A DNA stretch of 64,000 nucleotides, taken from positions 1 to 64,000 of the forward strand of contig NZ_AWFG01000096.1 in NCBI RefSeq assembly GCF_000682695.1, in the 5' to 3' direction. Every line of letters begins with the position of its first letter. The stretch's first letter is position 1. Origin of the DNA: Hyphomonas chukchiensis. Lineage in GTDB: Bacteria > Pseudomonadota > Alphaproteobacteria > Caulobacterales > Hyphomonadaceae. Positions 36,187-45,696 of this stretch are shown here, one piece after another. The notes under the pieces were generated by a model. It saw nothing but the letters and a program-made list of their open reading frames with translations, ran no database searches and was not told the origin of the DNA. A program made the translations under genes and the position numbers.

Positions 36187-36900
36187 ATGCGCGTCCTATT
36201 AATTGAAGACGATAGCGCCGTAGCGCGTTCTATCGAGCTGATGTTGAAGGCTGCTGGCTTCAACATCTACACCACCGACCTTGGTGAAGAAGGTGTCGAT
36301 CTCGGCAAAGTCTACGAATACGACATGATCGTTCTCGACCTGTCGCTGCCGGATATTTCCGGCTACGAAGTGTTGAAACAGCTCCGTATGGGCCGTGTGA
36401 ACACGCCTGTCATGATCCTCTCGGGTAACCCTGACATCGAAGCAAAGGTGAAAACGCTTGGCTACGGCGCTGACGACTATCTCACCAAGCCATTCAACAA
36501 GGATGAGCTGATTGCCCGTATCACGGCGATCGTGCGTCGCTCCAAGGGTCACGCTGAAAGCGTCATCCGCACCGGCGAAATCCTGGTCAATCTTGATGCC
36601 AAGACGGTCGAAGTGGATGACGAGCGCGTCCACCTGACCGGCAAGGAATACCAGATGTTCGAGCTGCTTTCCCTGCGCAAGGGCACGACGCTCACCAAGG
36701 AAATGTTCCTCAACCACCTTTATGGCGGCATGGACGAGCCTGAGCTGAAGATCATCGACGTGTTCATCTGTAAGCTCCGCAAGAAGCTGCAGCAGGCCAC
36801 TGGTGGCCAGCATTATATCGAAACCGTCTGGGGCCGTGGCTATGTGCTGCGCGATCCGCGCCCGAGCTCACGTTCCAACGAGGTTGAAGAGGCGGCCTGA
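36187..36900 (+). CDS. ctrA: Cell-cycle response regulator CtrA
   Basis: CtrA is the OmpR-type master regulator of the Caulobacterales cell cycle and of flagellar and other polar genes. The 237-residue protein has a receiver domain with phospho-acceptor D51 in [11 protein letters not shown] and Lys in [11 protein letters not shown]. The winged-helix domain contains [17 protein letters not shown] and [14 protein letters not shown]. The C-terminus ends in EVEEAA; a terminal Ala-Ala is the ClpXP degradation signal in Caulobacter. GGGAGACGAG precedes the ATG. Its inhibitor SciP is encoded 4.6 kb upstream. Confidence 0.97.
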   Translation: MRVLLIEDDSAVARSIELMLKAAGFNIYTTDLGEEGVDLGKVYEYDMIVLDLSLPDISGYEVLKQLRMGRVNTPVMILSGNPDIEAKVKTLGYGADDYLTKPFNKDELIARITAIVRRSKGHAESVIRTGEILVNLDAKTVEVDDERVHLTGKEYQMFELLSLRKGTTLTKEMFLNHLYGGMDEPELKIIDVFICKLRKKLQQATGGQHYIETVWGRGYVLRDPRPSSRSNEVEEAA

Positions 36901-36929
36901 ACCGCGCTCTGAATGCCCAAAGTTTCGAG

Positions 36930-36957
36930 AAGCCCGGCTATTGCAGCCGGGCTTTCT
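36930..36957 (+). terminator. Terminator after ctrA
   Basis: A perfect 10-bp stem (AAGCCCGGCT/AGCCGGGCTT, 4-5-nt loop) is followed by TTCTT, 29 nt past the ctrA stop codon. Confidence 0.85.
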
Positions 36958-37059
36958 TGCATCCGGGAACATGTTTTTTTGCAGCGCCGCAAAATGTCTT
37001 CAAATTTCGCGCGTATGTGTCTCTGTAGACTTGGGGATAGTGATAATGAGAGCCCGGCC

Positions 37060-38310
37060 ATGATCCTTCGCAAATTTTCCGCCGTCCTTCTTGCGCCGCT
37101 GCTGCTTGCCGGGTGCGTGACGCTCGTGCGCGGAGACGCGCCGGTCCAGGACCTCACGCAACACGCCTATGTCGCCGGTTTCAGCCCCGATGTGCGCATG
37201 TCGGGCGGCGATGGCGAGGCCTTCATCGAACGCATGTCGAAGACGATCAAACGCCTGCAGGCGCGACCCGGCAATGATGCGATTGATATTCTTGCGCTTT
37301 CCGGCGGCGGGGCCGGCGGGGCATTCGGCGCGGGCGCGGTTGTCGGGATGACCTATTCCGGCAAGCGGCCCGAATTCGAGATTGTTACCGGCGTCAGCAC
37401 GGGCGCCCTGATCGCACCTTTTGCCTTCCTCGGCCCGGAATGGGACGACGAGCTGACCGAAGCCTATGTTGGCGGGATGAGTTCCAACCTGCTGGGCCGT
37501 CCTGGCATCGGCACAATGTTCCGCGTGGGGGTGTACGACGACACGTCCCTGCGTGAATTGGTCGAGCATTATGTGACGCCGGAGCTGGTCGAGGCCGTCG
37601 CCCGCGAAAGCGCCAAGGGTCGCATCCTGCTGGCCGCGACGACCAATCTCGACAGCGAGGAACCTGTCATCTGGGATCTTGGCGCGATTGCGCAGCAAGG
37701 CGGCGAGAAGGCGCGCGAGCTGTTCATCAATGTGCTGGTTGCCTCGTCCAGCGTGCCGGGCGTGTTCCCGCCCGTCATGTTTGACGTTGATGCCGACAAT
37801 GGGGCGTATCAGGAAATGCATGTGGATGGCGGCACGACCGTGCCCTTCTTCATTGCGCCGCATGCCGCCTTCATCACGGATGAGAAGCTCGAAGACCTGA
37901 AGGACGTGAACATCTACGTCATCATCAATGGCCAGCTGGCTACGCTGCCGCACGCAACGCCAGTGAGTACCGTGCCGATCACGATGCGCGGGTTTTCTGT
38001 CGTCCTGATGTACATGGCGCGCACGGAACTGGTGCTGACAGCCTCGTTCGCGCAGCAGCATGGCATGAACCTGAAATATGCCAGCATACCGGCGGCCATG
38101 CCGTTCGCTGGTTCACTCGACTTCGAGACCGAGAGCATGCGCAATGTCTTCCACTTCGCGCAGGCCTGCGCGGCGGACGACCATCTCTGGCTCGACATCA
38201 AGGATGCGCTGGCCCGCGTTGGCGGCACGGAGAAGGGTGACGATGTGGACGAGTGCAAGTTCGGCCCGCCGGTGGAAACACCTGAAGAGCCTGCTACGCC
38301 GACCGGCTAG
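37060..38310 (+). CDS. Patatin-like phospholipase lipoprotein
   Basis: The 416-residue protein has a lipoprotein signal (MILRKFSAVLLAPLLLAGC) and a patatin domain. The oxyanion motif is LSGGGAGGAFGAGAVVGM, the nucleophile Ser is in GVSTGAL (GxSxG) and the catalytic Asp in VDGGTTVPFF. Patatins hydrolyse acyl esters of phospholipids. The lipobox suggests attachment to the outer or inner membrane. The ATG at 37060 follows GAGAG; the longer upstream frame overlaps the ctrA terminator. The gene converges on selD with a 3-nt gap. Confidence 0.9.
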   Translation: MILRKFSAVLLAPLLLAGCVTLVRGDAPVQDLTQHAYVAGFSPDVRMSGGDGEAFIERMSKTIKRLQARPGNDAIDILALSGGGAGGAFGAGAVVGMTYSGKRPEFEIVTGVSTGALIAPFAFLGPEWDDELTEAYVGGMSSNLLGRPGIGTMFRVGVYDDTSLRELVEHYVTPELVEAVARESAKGRILLAATTNLDSEEPVIWDLGAIAQQGGEKARELFINVLVASSSVPGVFPPVMFDVDADNGAYQEMHVDGGTTVPFFIAPHAAFITDEKLEDLKDVNIYVIINGQLATLPHATPVSTVPITMRGFSVVLMYMARTELVLTASFAQQHGMNLKYASIPAAMPFAGSLDFETESMRNVFHFAQACAADDHLWLDIKDALARVGGTEKGDDVDECKFGPPVETPEEPATPTG

Positions 38311-38313
38311 GTT

Positions 38314-39369
38314 TCAGACGACAGTCACGCCGGACACGCCAGTTTCCATCCGGCCGATGACGGCTGCGCCGGTGTGGCCATGTCTTTCGAATGTGGCGAG
38401 TACGCTCTCGGCCGCTTCGGCTGAGCAGGAAACCAACAGGCCGCCACTCGTCTGCGGGTCACATAGAATATCCAGCTCAGGGGCGCTCAACGGTCGCTGA
38501 ACGGTCACAGAAGTCCGCACGGAGTCCCAATTGCGGCCTGAAGCGCCCGTCTTTACGCCCGCTTCGGCCAACCGTCGCGCCCCGTCGAAAACCGGCACCC
38601 GGTCAGCCTCGACAACGCCTGTGAGGCCAGCACCCCGACACATTTCCGAAAGATGCCCAAGCAGTCCGAAACCTGTAACATCTGTTGCAGCATGAACGCC
38701 CGCCATGCCGGCGAGATCCGTTCCGGGCGTGTTGAGGCGCGTGGTGGAGGCAATCATCTCGGCATAGTCGGCGTCTTCAATGATGCCGCGCTTCAGGGCG
38801 GCGCTATAGATGCCGACGCCGAGCGGCTTGCCGAGGATCAACACGTCGCCAGCCCGTGCGCCCGAGTTCAGCAGCAGTTTGTCCGGATGGACGAGGCCGA
38901 GGGCCACGAGGCCGTAGATCGGCTCTGCGGCATCAATGGAATGCCCGCCCGCAATCGGGGCGCCTGCAGTCTCTGCAACAGATTGGCCGCCCGCGAGGAT
39001 CGCCCGGATTGTCTCGTTGGAGATCTTGCCGATGGGCATGCCGACAATGGCCAGCGAGAAGATCGGCCGTGCGCCCATGGCAAAAACGTCCGACAGGGCA
39101 TTGGTCGCTGCGATCCGGCCGAACGTGTGCGGGTCATCCACGATGGGCGTGAAGAAGTCCGTTGTGGCGACGAGAGCTGTTGTCTCGTTTACCCGGTAGA
39201 CCGCCGCATCGTCGCTGGTGGCCGCATCCACGATCAGGTCGGAGCTGCCAAGCGCCAGCGGCATTTCGCTGAGGATATCCGCCAGCACGTTCGGCGCCAG
39301 CTTGCAGCCGCATCCCCCGCCATGGGCGAGCGATGTGAGGAGCGGTTCTGGTGTCTGGGTGTCGGGCAT
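38314..39369 (-). CDS. selD: Selenide, water dikinase
   Basis: SelD makes selenophosphate, the selenium donor for selenouridine and selenocysteine. The 351-residue protein has the N-terminal active-site motif HGGGCGCK with Cys20, Cys22 and Lys23. The catalytic position is Cys, not selenocysteine. ATP-binding segments DDAAVYRVN and TDFFTPIVDDPHTFGRIAATNALSDVFAMGA (typical Asp-rich metal site) follow. It is divergent from mnmH with an 81-nt gap. No selA or selB lies in the window. Confidence 0.96.
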   Translation of the reverse strand: MPDTQTPEPLLTSLAHGGGCGCKLAPNVLADILSEMPLALGSSDLIVDAATSDDAAVYRVNETTALVATTDFFTPIVDDPHTFGRIAATNALSDVFAMGARPIFSLAIVGMPIGKISNETIRAILAGGQSVAETAGAPIAGGHSIDAAEPIYGLVALGLVHPDKLLLNSGARAGDVLILGKPLGVGIYSAALKRGIIEDADYAEMIASTTRLNTPGTDLAGMAGVHAATDVTGFGLLGHLSEMCRGAGLTGVVEADRVPVFDGARRLAEAGVKTGASGRNWDSVRTSVTVQRPLSAPELDILCDPQTSGGLLVSCSAEAAESVLATFERHGHTGAAVIGRMETGVSGVTVV

Positions 39370-39450
39370 GGTCTCAAGTCCTACTCTGCCCCATGGGCTT
39401 AGCGCGCGGGCCTCTGGCGAGGCAATGAAAACCTGCTAAGCGTGATAGCG

Positions 39451-40503
39451 ATGCCTTATCTTGAAACCGTCACCGACCTTGGCCCCGAAACCCTGTCGCG
39501 CTTCGATGCCATCATCGATGTGCGCTCGCCCGCCGAGTTTGCCGACGACCATTTGCCTGGGGCAATCAGCCTGCCTGTGCTCTCGAATGACGAGCGGGCC
39601 GTGGTTGGCACGATCTACAAACAGGAGAGCCCGTTTCGCGCCAACCGTATCGGCGGTGCCATAGTGGCGCGAAATATCGCGTGTCACCTCGATACGGCGC
39701 TGGCCGATATGCCCCGTGGCTGGCGCCCGCTGATCTATTGCTGGCGTGGGGGCATGCGGTCCAACGCCATGGCGACGATCCTGTCCTCGGTGGGCTGGCC
39801 CGTGGGTCTTGTGAAGGGCGGCTACAAGACCTGGCGGCGAGAGGTCGTTGGCGGGCTTGAGCTGGACGCGGCGCCACTGCCCATTATCCTTGTCGATGGC
39901 CCAACCGGCAGCGGGAAGACGGCCATCCTGACCGAGATTGCGCAGCAGGGCGGACAGGTGATCGACCTTGAGGGTATTGCCAATCATCGCGGCTCTGCCT
40001 TTGGCGGATTCGATGATTTGCCGCAGCCGGCCCAACGCCTGTTTGAGACCATGATCTGGGACCAGTTGCGCCAGTTTGATCTGACGCGGCCCATCTATGT
40101 CGAGGCGGAATCGGCCCGTGTTGGCCTGCGCCGCGTGCCGCGCCGCCTGTGGCACAGCATGCTGGCAGCGCCGCGGGTGGAAATCCATGTGCCGCCGACC
40201 GCGCGCAGTGCATTCCTCGTGTCGGCCTATGGGGATGCTGTCAGTGACAACGAAAGCGTCGCGCGCTCATTGGACTTGCTGAAGCCGCTTCACTCGAAGG
40301 AAACCATCGCTGAGTGGCAGGCGCTTGTGGATGCGGACGATCACCGCAAGCTGGCAGAAGTCTTGATGCTGGAACACTATGACCCGCTCTATGCGCGCAG
40401 CCGGAAGCGGCGCGAGGATACGCCTGTGCAGGTTGTGGAGCTGGACGCGCTGTCGCCTGCCGACATTGCCGCTGCAGCCAAGGCGATAATCGCCAAGGCC
40501 TAG
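39451..40503 (+). CDS. mnmH: tRNA 2-selenouridine synthase
   Basis: MnmH (SelU, YbbB) exchanges the sulfur of 2-thiouridine at the tRNA wobble position for selenium. The 350-residue protein has an N-terminal rhodanese domain ([21 protein letters not shown], catalytic Cys in YCWRGGMRS). A C-terminal P-loop domain follows ([20 protein letters not shown]). Its pairing with selD supports the role. The ATG at 39451 is used; a GTG at 39442 is an alternative. The stop codon shares CTAG with convergent rnhA. Confidence 0.95.
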   Translation: MPYLETVTDLGPETLSRFDAIIDVRSPAEFADDHLPGAISLPVLSNDERAVVGTIYKQESPFRANRIGGAIVARNIACHLDTALADMPRGWRPLIYCWRGGMRSNAMATILSSVGWPVGLVKGGYKTWRREVVGGLELDAAPLPIILVDGPTGSGKTAILTEIAQQGGQVIDLEGIANHRGSAFGGFDDLPQPAQRLFETMIWDQLRQFDLTRPIYVEAESARVGLRRVPRRLWHSMLAAPRVEIHVPPTARSAFLVSAYGDAVSDNESVARSLDLLKPLHSKETIAEWQALVDADDHRKLAEVLMLEHYDPLYARSRKRREDTPVQVVELDALSPADIAAAAKAIIAKA

Positions 40504-40940
40504 CCGCGCGCTTGCGCGGTGCCCATGCGGGCCAGCTCGTCGGCGCGTTCGTTGCCCGGGTCGCCATCGTGGCCTCTGACCCATTTCCAGGTGATGTCGT
40601 GGCGCTGGCAGGCTTCGTCGAGCGCCTGCCACAGGTCCTGGTTCTTCACCGGCTGTTTCGAGGCCGTTTTCCAGCCGTTGCGCTTCCAGCCCTTGATCCA
40701 CTTGGTCAGGCCGTCCTTCACATAGGTGGAATCCACGTGCAGTGTGACTTTCGATGGCTGCTTCAGCGCATTCAGCGCCTCGATCGCGGCCATCATTTCC
40801 ATACGGTTATTGGTCGTCTGCTTTTCGCCGCCGAACAATTCCTTGCGGTTTTCGCCTGCAATGAGCAGCGCGCCCCAGCCGCCGGGACCGGGATTGCCGC
40901 TGCAGGCGCCATCCGTCCAGATTTCGATCAAGTCAGTCAT
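40500..40940 (-). CDS. rnhA: Ribonuclease HI
   Basis: RNase HI degrades the RNA of RNA-DNA hybrids such as Okazaki primers and R-loops. The 146-residue protein contains the catalytic carboxylates in [38 protein letters not shown] and the final GNERADELA. The basic handle region ([22 protein letters not shown]) is also present. It lies downstream of thrB and a membrane protein on the same strand, a common alphaproteobacterial cluster. Confidence 0.97.
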   Translation of the reverse strand: MTDLIEIWTDGACSGNPGPGGWGALLIAGENRKELFGGEKQTTNNRMEMMAAIEALNALKQPSKVTLHVDSTYVKDGLTKWIKGWKRNGWKTASKQPVKNQDLWQALDEACQRHDITWKWVRGHDGDPGNERADELARMGTAQARG

Positions 40941-40982
40941 GGGCTTCAGGTGATGGGCTTCGCGAGAGCCGTCAAGCCTGCT

Positions 40983-41549
40983 TCAGAAGACGCTGATGTC
41001 GACATCGCGCAGCTGCTCAGCGGGGCGCACGATGGCGTAGAACAGGAAGCCACAGCCGACACCTGCCAGCGCGCCAACACTTGCCCCGGAGAGCAGCGCG
41101 CCAATGCCTGTCTGGATGCTCTCGATGAGGCCGAAGGCGAAGGTCGTCCCGCCCACTAAGATCGCCCCCCATATGGCCCCCCAGCGGATATAGGGCGCGC
41201 GGGCGGCGATCCGGCGATGCGGCATCCGGCCGATCGACAGGCCAAGGGCGAGCCATGCAGCAGGAACCGTTACGAGGAAGAGGACGAAATTGAGTGCCGC
41301 CAGTTGCAGGCCCGTCACGATGCCGCTCGTGAGCGTGCTTTGGAAGGGCTGCGTAGCGTTCATGCCAAATACGCCGAGCAGGATGTGCACGAACCCCAGC
41401 ATGAGCCCGCCAATCACCGAAACCCCGAGACAGGCTGCGAGGGAGCTGAGGAACAGGCCGAGTTTCACACGCTTGATATGCGTGCGTAGCGATCCGTCAG
41501 CATAGGCGGGAGTGGGGAGACTGGCGGGCGTAGCGGATTGGTTCGACAT
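40983..41549 (-). CDS. Membrane protein of unknown function
   Basis: The 188-residue protein has about four hydrophobic helices (LGLFLSSLAACLGVSVIGGL, LQLAALNFVLFLVTVPAAWL, WGAIWGAILVGGTTFAFGLI, GALAGVGCGFLFYAIV) and short cytoplasmic ends. I recognise no motif. It lies between thrB and rnhA on the same strand with short gaps (18 and 42 nt), so it is probably co-transcribed with them. Confidence 0.75.
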   Translation of the reverse strand: MSNQSATPASLPTPAYADGSLRTHIKRVKLGLFLSSLAACLGVSVIGGLMLGFVHILLGVFGMNATQPFQSTLTSGIVTGLQLAALNFVLFLVTVPAAWLALGLSIGRMPHRRIAARAPYIRWGAIWGAILVGGTTFAFGLIESIQTGIGALLSGASVGALAGVGCGFLFYAIVRPAEQLRDVDISVF

Positions 41550-41567
41550 GGCGCCCCTTCGCGAAGC

Positions 41568-42554
41568 TCACCCGCCATAGCCGGCGGCGCTGGTCACCTT
41601 GCGATGAAAGGACAGGCGTCCGGCATATTCGAGGGGATTCTTGGGCCTTACGAGGGCGCCTTCAGGCGTATCGGTCCAGTCGACGAGGCGCGTGAGGAAG
41701 AAACGCAGGGCAGCGCCGCGCGCGAGGATTGGGAGTGCCTCACGCTCTGCAGGCTCCAGAGGGCGCACGCTTTCATAGCCCGCGATCAGGGCCGCACCCT
41801 TCGAGAAATTGAACTGGAGGCCCGCTGCTTCGCCCGCTGCGCCATCCTCGAACGCCCAGGCATTGAGGCAGACGGCGAGGTCATAGGCGAGGGCATCTGT
41901 GCAGGCGAAATAGAAGTCGATGGCACCGGAGAAATCGTCACCGAGGAAGAAGGCATTGTCCGGGAACAGGTCCGCATGGATCGTGCCGCGCGGCAGGGGC
42001 AGGCTGTCGGGATCGGCCTTGGCGATGGCGGCGATATCTGACTCAATGCGCCCGGCAAGGCCATGCAGCAGGGCGTCCGCGTTCGCCGCGCGGCCTTCCC
42101 ATAGCCTCGGCCATGACGCAGGCCCCAGCGCATTCTCACGTGTCATGCCGAAATCGGCGAGCGCGACGTGCATGCGTGCGAGCCCTTCGCCCAGTCCCCG
42201 GCACTGAACGACATTCGGCCGGCGTGGTGAGAGGCCCTCGAGAAAGGAAGTGATGACCGCGTCGCGGCCTTCCAGCGTGCGCAGGGCCTTGCCGTCCTTG
42301 CCCATGATGGGCTCGGGGCACGGATAGCCCTTGGCGGCGAGATGCTGCTTCACGCCGATAAAGAAGGGCAGGTCGTCAGCCTTCACCCGTTTCTCGAACA
42401 GGGTGAGGATGAAACGCCCTTTTGAGGTCTCAAGAAAATAGTTCGAATTCTCCACGCCTTCGGCAATGCCCTTGAAGGAGAGGGCATTGCCAAGGTCGTA
42501 TTCAGCCAGGAAGGCGGCGAGCGCCTCGTCGGAAACGTGAGTATAAACAGCCAT
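41568..42554 (-). CDS. thrB: Homoserine kinase (APH-fold type)
   Basis: This phosphorylates homoserine in threonine synthesis. The 328-residue protein belongs to the ThrB type with a choline-kinase-like fold: GIAEGVENSNYFLETSKGRFILTLFEKR (blocks GVENSNYFLET and RFILTLFEKR), the catalytic loop GTIHADLFPDNAFF and the metal-binding SGAIDFYFAC. It is followed by the membrane protein and rnhA genes, and preceded by two MFS transporter genes on the same strand. Confidence 0.94.
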   Translation of the reverse strand: MAVYTHVSDEALAAFLAEYDLGNALSFKGIAEGVENSNYFLETSKGRFILTLFEKRVKADDLPFFIGVKQHLAAKGYPCPEPIMGKDGKALRTLEGRDAVITSFLEGLSPRRPNVVQCRGLGEGLARMHVALADFGMTRENALGPASWPRLWEGRAANADALLHGLAGRIESDIAAIAKADPDSLPLPRGTIHADLFPDNAFFLGDDFSGAIDFYFACTDALAYDLAVCLNAWAFEDGAAGEAAGLQFNFSKGAALIAGYESVRPLEPAEREALPILARGAALRFFLTRLVDWTDTPEGALVRPKNPLEYAGRLSFHRKVTSAAGYGG

Positions 42555-42565
42555 GGAGGGCTGGC

Positions 42566-44044
42566 TTAAGCAGTTTTCGAGAGCATGTCACGGTGCAGTG
42601 TTTTGCCTGCGAGCAGATAATGGATTGCCGCCCAGCCATAGAGGGAGGCGAAGATCACGATAGTCCATTGCAGGCCGCGTGCGTTTGCACTGGTGCAGGC
42701 GGCGGCTTGTTCCACGCTAAGGTCCGAGACGATCTTGCACGCCTCAATCGACAGGCCGAGATCGGCGTTTGAGAGCATCATGGATTTGAGCACCGACGAG
42801 AGCACACCGGCGAGCGTCGGGCCGAGGCCGATACCGATCAGGTTTACGGCGAACAGCGTGATCGCCACGGCCGTAGCGCGCGTGCGGCTGTCCACGACGC
42901 CTGCGGAGACGGCATACATCGGGCCGAGATAGAAGTAGTGCAACATGGCTGCGAGCATGAGCGGCGGGATCATCATGGCAACCGTTGGGCTGAGATAGCC
43001 CATCCAGTAGAGCGGCACGGAGAGTCCCATGCCGAGGGCTGGCATCCAGGATAGCGCCGTTGGATACCGCTTCGAGAGTTTGTCAGCGAGGAAGCCGGAC
43101 AGGAAGACGCCTATGGCCGCCATGAGACCGAGGACCAGCGAGAAGATCAGTGCTGCTTCAGTCAGCGTCAGGTGGTGTGTGCGCAAAAGGAACGAGGTGG
43201 AGAAAGCGGCGATGCCATAGCCCGCGAAAGAGGCAATCGCAGCGCCGGTGACGACGTGCACATAGGTGGGTTTGCGCATCAGGCCCTTGAGGGCAACAAT
43301 GAAGCCGTCCGGCGCTTTTTTGCTGTTTGCGTTGGGCGGATCGCTGTAGCCGCGTGGCGGCTCCTTGACGGTCAGCCCAATGATGATCGCGAAGATCACG
43401 CCGGGTAGGCCGACGGCCACGAAGGCAATCCGCCAGCCTTCGACATTTTCCCAGGCAATCAGGTTTTGGGCCCATGTCCAGCCCCAGTTACCAAACAAGG
43501 CGTGGACATTATGGCCCGTGATATAGTCATTGATCGGTCCGGCGGAGAGGCCAGCGAGCATGCCGCCGAGCGGGACGCCAAGCGCATAGATCGAGGCGGC
43601 GGTCGCGCGGCTCGTCGGCTTGAAATAGTCTGCAATCACGGACTGCGCCGGAGGCGTACAGCCCGCCTCACCAACGCCTACAAGCAGACGGAAGATGAAG
43701 AGCGTCAGGAAGCTTGTCGCGAAACCGCAGAGCACGGTCATCAGGCTCCACATCGTCAGCGAGGCGAGAATGATCAACATGCGGCTCTTGCGTTCCGCGA
43801 CGCGCGCGATCGGGATTCCGAGTGTCGTATAGAACATGGCGAAAGCCAGCCCGCCGAGCAGGCCCATGTGCCAGTCTTCGAGCCTGAGGCTCGTCTTGAT
43901 CGGCTCGGTCAGGATCGCGAAGATCGACCGGTCGATGAAGTTGAAGATGTACACGACCAGCAACGACGACAGCACATAGGCGCGGTACATCGGTGTTCGG
44001 AATCCGGTTTCGTGGCCCGGGCGGGCTGTGGGGGCGTCGGTCAT
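42566..44044 (-). CDS. MFS transporter (spinster-like), copy 1
   Basis: The 492-residue protein has about 12 membrane helices and the major facilitator pattern. NFIDRSIFAILTEPI lies in helix 1, the GVGEAGCTPPAQSVIADYF segment in helix 4-5, and the loop EPPRGYSDPP in the middle. It resembles spinster-like transporters with lipid- or organic-acid-type substrates. A close paralogue lies directly upstream (44100-45587), indicating tandem duplication. It starts 55 nt downstream of that gene and ends 11 nt before thrB, so the three may form an operon. Substrate unknown. Confidence 0.9.
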   Translation of the reverse strand: MTDAPTARPGHETGFRTPMYRAYVLSSLLVVYIFNFIDRSIFAILTEPIKTSLRLEDWHMGLLGGLAFAMFYTTLGIPIARVAERKSRMLIILASLTMWSLMTVLCGFATSFLTLFIFRLLVGVGEAGCTPPAQSVIADYFKPTSRATAASIYALGVPLGGMLAGLSAGPINDYITGHNVHALFGNWGWTWAQNLIAWENVEGWRIAFVAVGLPGVIFAIIIGLTVKEPPRGYSDPPNANSKKAPDGFIVALKGLMRKPTYVHVVTGAAIASFAGYGIAAFSTSFLLRTHHLTLTEAALIFSLVLGLMAAIGVFLSGFLADKLSKRYPTALSWMPALGMGLSVPLYWMGYLSPTVAMMIPPLMLAAMLHYFYLGPMYAVSAGVVDSRTRATAVAITLFAVNLIGIGLGPTLAGVLSSVLKSMMLSNADLGLSIEACKIVSDLSVEQAAACTSANARGLQWTIVIFASLYGWAAIHYLLAGKTLHRDMLSKTA

Positions 44045-44099
44045 TGGCGTCTCCAGTCAGTCAGTGCAGGTCAGATTGTTTTGGCGAGGGTGATCCGGC

Positions 44100-45587
44100 T
44101 CAATGGGCGTCCGGGTTGTAGCGGTCGCGCAGGTAAGTCCGGCTGGACATGTAGTAGCAGCCCGCTGCGACGATGAAGACAAGAACGGTCGCCGCCATGG
44201 ATTGGCGCAGGCCGTTGCCATAGGCGGCACAGAGTGCCGGCCCGGCTTCACCAAGTTCGAGCACTTTCGCCCCGCACATCTTGGGATCGAACGTCGCCGC
44301 CAGGTCTCCGTAGCCTGACAGGCCAATCTCGCGGGCCATGAAGAAGTCACTCATGGCGCCAACAAAGAGCGGGCCAATGCCGTTGCCGATCAGGCTTATG
44401 ATGAGGAGCAGAACTGCAATGGTCGTGGCGCGCGAACGCGGGCTGACAATGCCGGTCCCGACTGAATATTGCGCACCGAGATAGGCATAATGTCCCACCG
44501 CCGCGATGGCCCAGAGCGCGAACGCCATGGTGAGCGTGGGGCTGAAGAAGGCGGCGATATAGGCCGGCACGGCGATGAGCAGGCCGACGGCAGGCAGCCA
44601 GGCCACAACGGCAGGATAGCGGCCGCTGAGCTTCTCGGAGAGGAGGCCACCGATAAACGTGCCGAACGCAGCGAAGGCGGCCAGCGGCGCGCCATACATG
44701 ATCGCCGCTTCACGAACGCCAATGCCGTGCACGCGCTGCAGGAAGGGCGCCTGGAAACTGATCAGGCCATAGCCGACGAACGCAACCAGCGCTGCGCCAA
44801 GCGCCAGCCACCAGAAGGTTGGCTTCACGCCGAATTCCTGGAAAGCCTCGAAGAAGGGGGCCTTGCGCAGGGGATCCGCATCCGGTGGGTCGGAATAGCC
44901 GCGCGGGGGTTCCTTGATGGTCAGCCAGAGGATGAGCGCAATGATTGCGCCGGGTGCACCGATAACGACGAATGCGATGCGCCAGCCTTCCACTGTGGTC
45001 CAGTCCATGCCCGAGAACATGAAGCCGAGACCGATGGAATCGATCCATGCGCCGAAGTCGGCGCCCTTGATCGAGGCAATCGTGCCACCGAACAGCTGCG
45101 CCAGAACCCCGCCAAGTGTGACGCCCATCGAATAGATGCCGATGGCGTTGGCGCGGCTCTTGGGAGGGTAATAATCCGTGATGATTGAATTGGCGGGCGG
45201 TGTGCAGCCGGCTTCGCCAACGGCCACGCCGACGCGGAACAGGAGCAGCCACAGAAAGCCCGTCGCCATCCCGCAGAGCGCCGTCATGATTGACCAGACG
45301 ATCACGCAGACAGCAATCACCATGACACGGTTGCTGCGGTCGGCCCACATCGCGATCGGAATACCCATCAAAGCGTAGAAGAGCGCGAAAGGCGGACCGG
45401 ACAGCAGGCCCCACTGGGTATCATTCAGGCTGAACGTGTTGATAATCGGCTGGGCGACAACGGAAATGAGTGTTCGGTCGATGAAGTTCAGCGTGTAGAT
45501 CAGCATCAAGGCGATCAGGACATAGGACCGGTAACCCTTTGTACCAAACCCGGTTATCTGTCCGTTCGACGCGGTTGTGTCGCTCAT
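44100..45587 (-). CDS. MFS transporter (spinster-like), copy 2
   Basis: The 495-residue paralogue of the neighbouring transporter shares NFIDRTLISVVAQPI in helix 1, GVAVGEAGCTPPANSIITDYY and EPPRGYSDPPDAD. About 12 helices are predicted by eye. It is the first gene of the minus-strand run that ends at thrB and rnhA. Sequence divergence between the copies is large, so the duplication is old and specificity may differ. Substrate unknown. Confidence 0.9.
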   Translation of the reverse strand: MSDTTASNGQITGFGTKGYRSYVLIALMLIYTLNFIDRTLISVVAQPIINTFSLNDTQWGLLSGPPFALFYALMGIPIAMWADRSNRVMVIAVCVIVWSIMTALCGMATGFLWLLLFRVGVAVGEAGCTPPANSIITDYYPPKSRANAIGIYSMGVTLGGVLAQLFGGTIASIKGADFGAWIDSIGLGFMFSGMDWTTVEGWRIAFVVIGAPGAIIALILWLTIKEPPRGYSDPPDADPLRKAPFFEAFQEFGVKPTFWWLALGAALVAFVGYGLISFQAPFLQRVHGIGVREAAIMYGAPLAAFAAFGTFIGGLLSEKLSGRYPAVVAWLPAVGLLIAVPAYIAAFFSPTLTMAFALWAIAAVGHYAYLGAQYSVGTGIVSPRSRATTIAVLLLIISLIGNGIGPLFVGAMSDFFMAREIGLSGYGDLAATFDPKMCGAKVLELGEAGPALCAAYGNGLRQSMAATVLVFIVAAGCYYMSSRTYLRDRYNPDAH

Positions 45588-45696
45588 GCGCTGTCAGCCT
45601 CCCTGTAATGATTCCCGCGCATCTGACGGCGCGTGTGTATTTTTTCTCACGGTAACGGCCTGCCGATCATCTGCAAGCATTATCGCGGCGTCAGTC

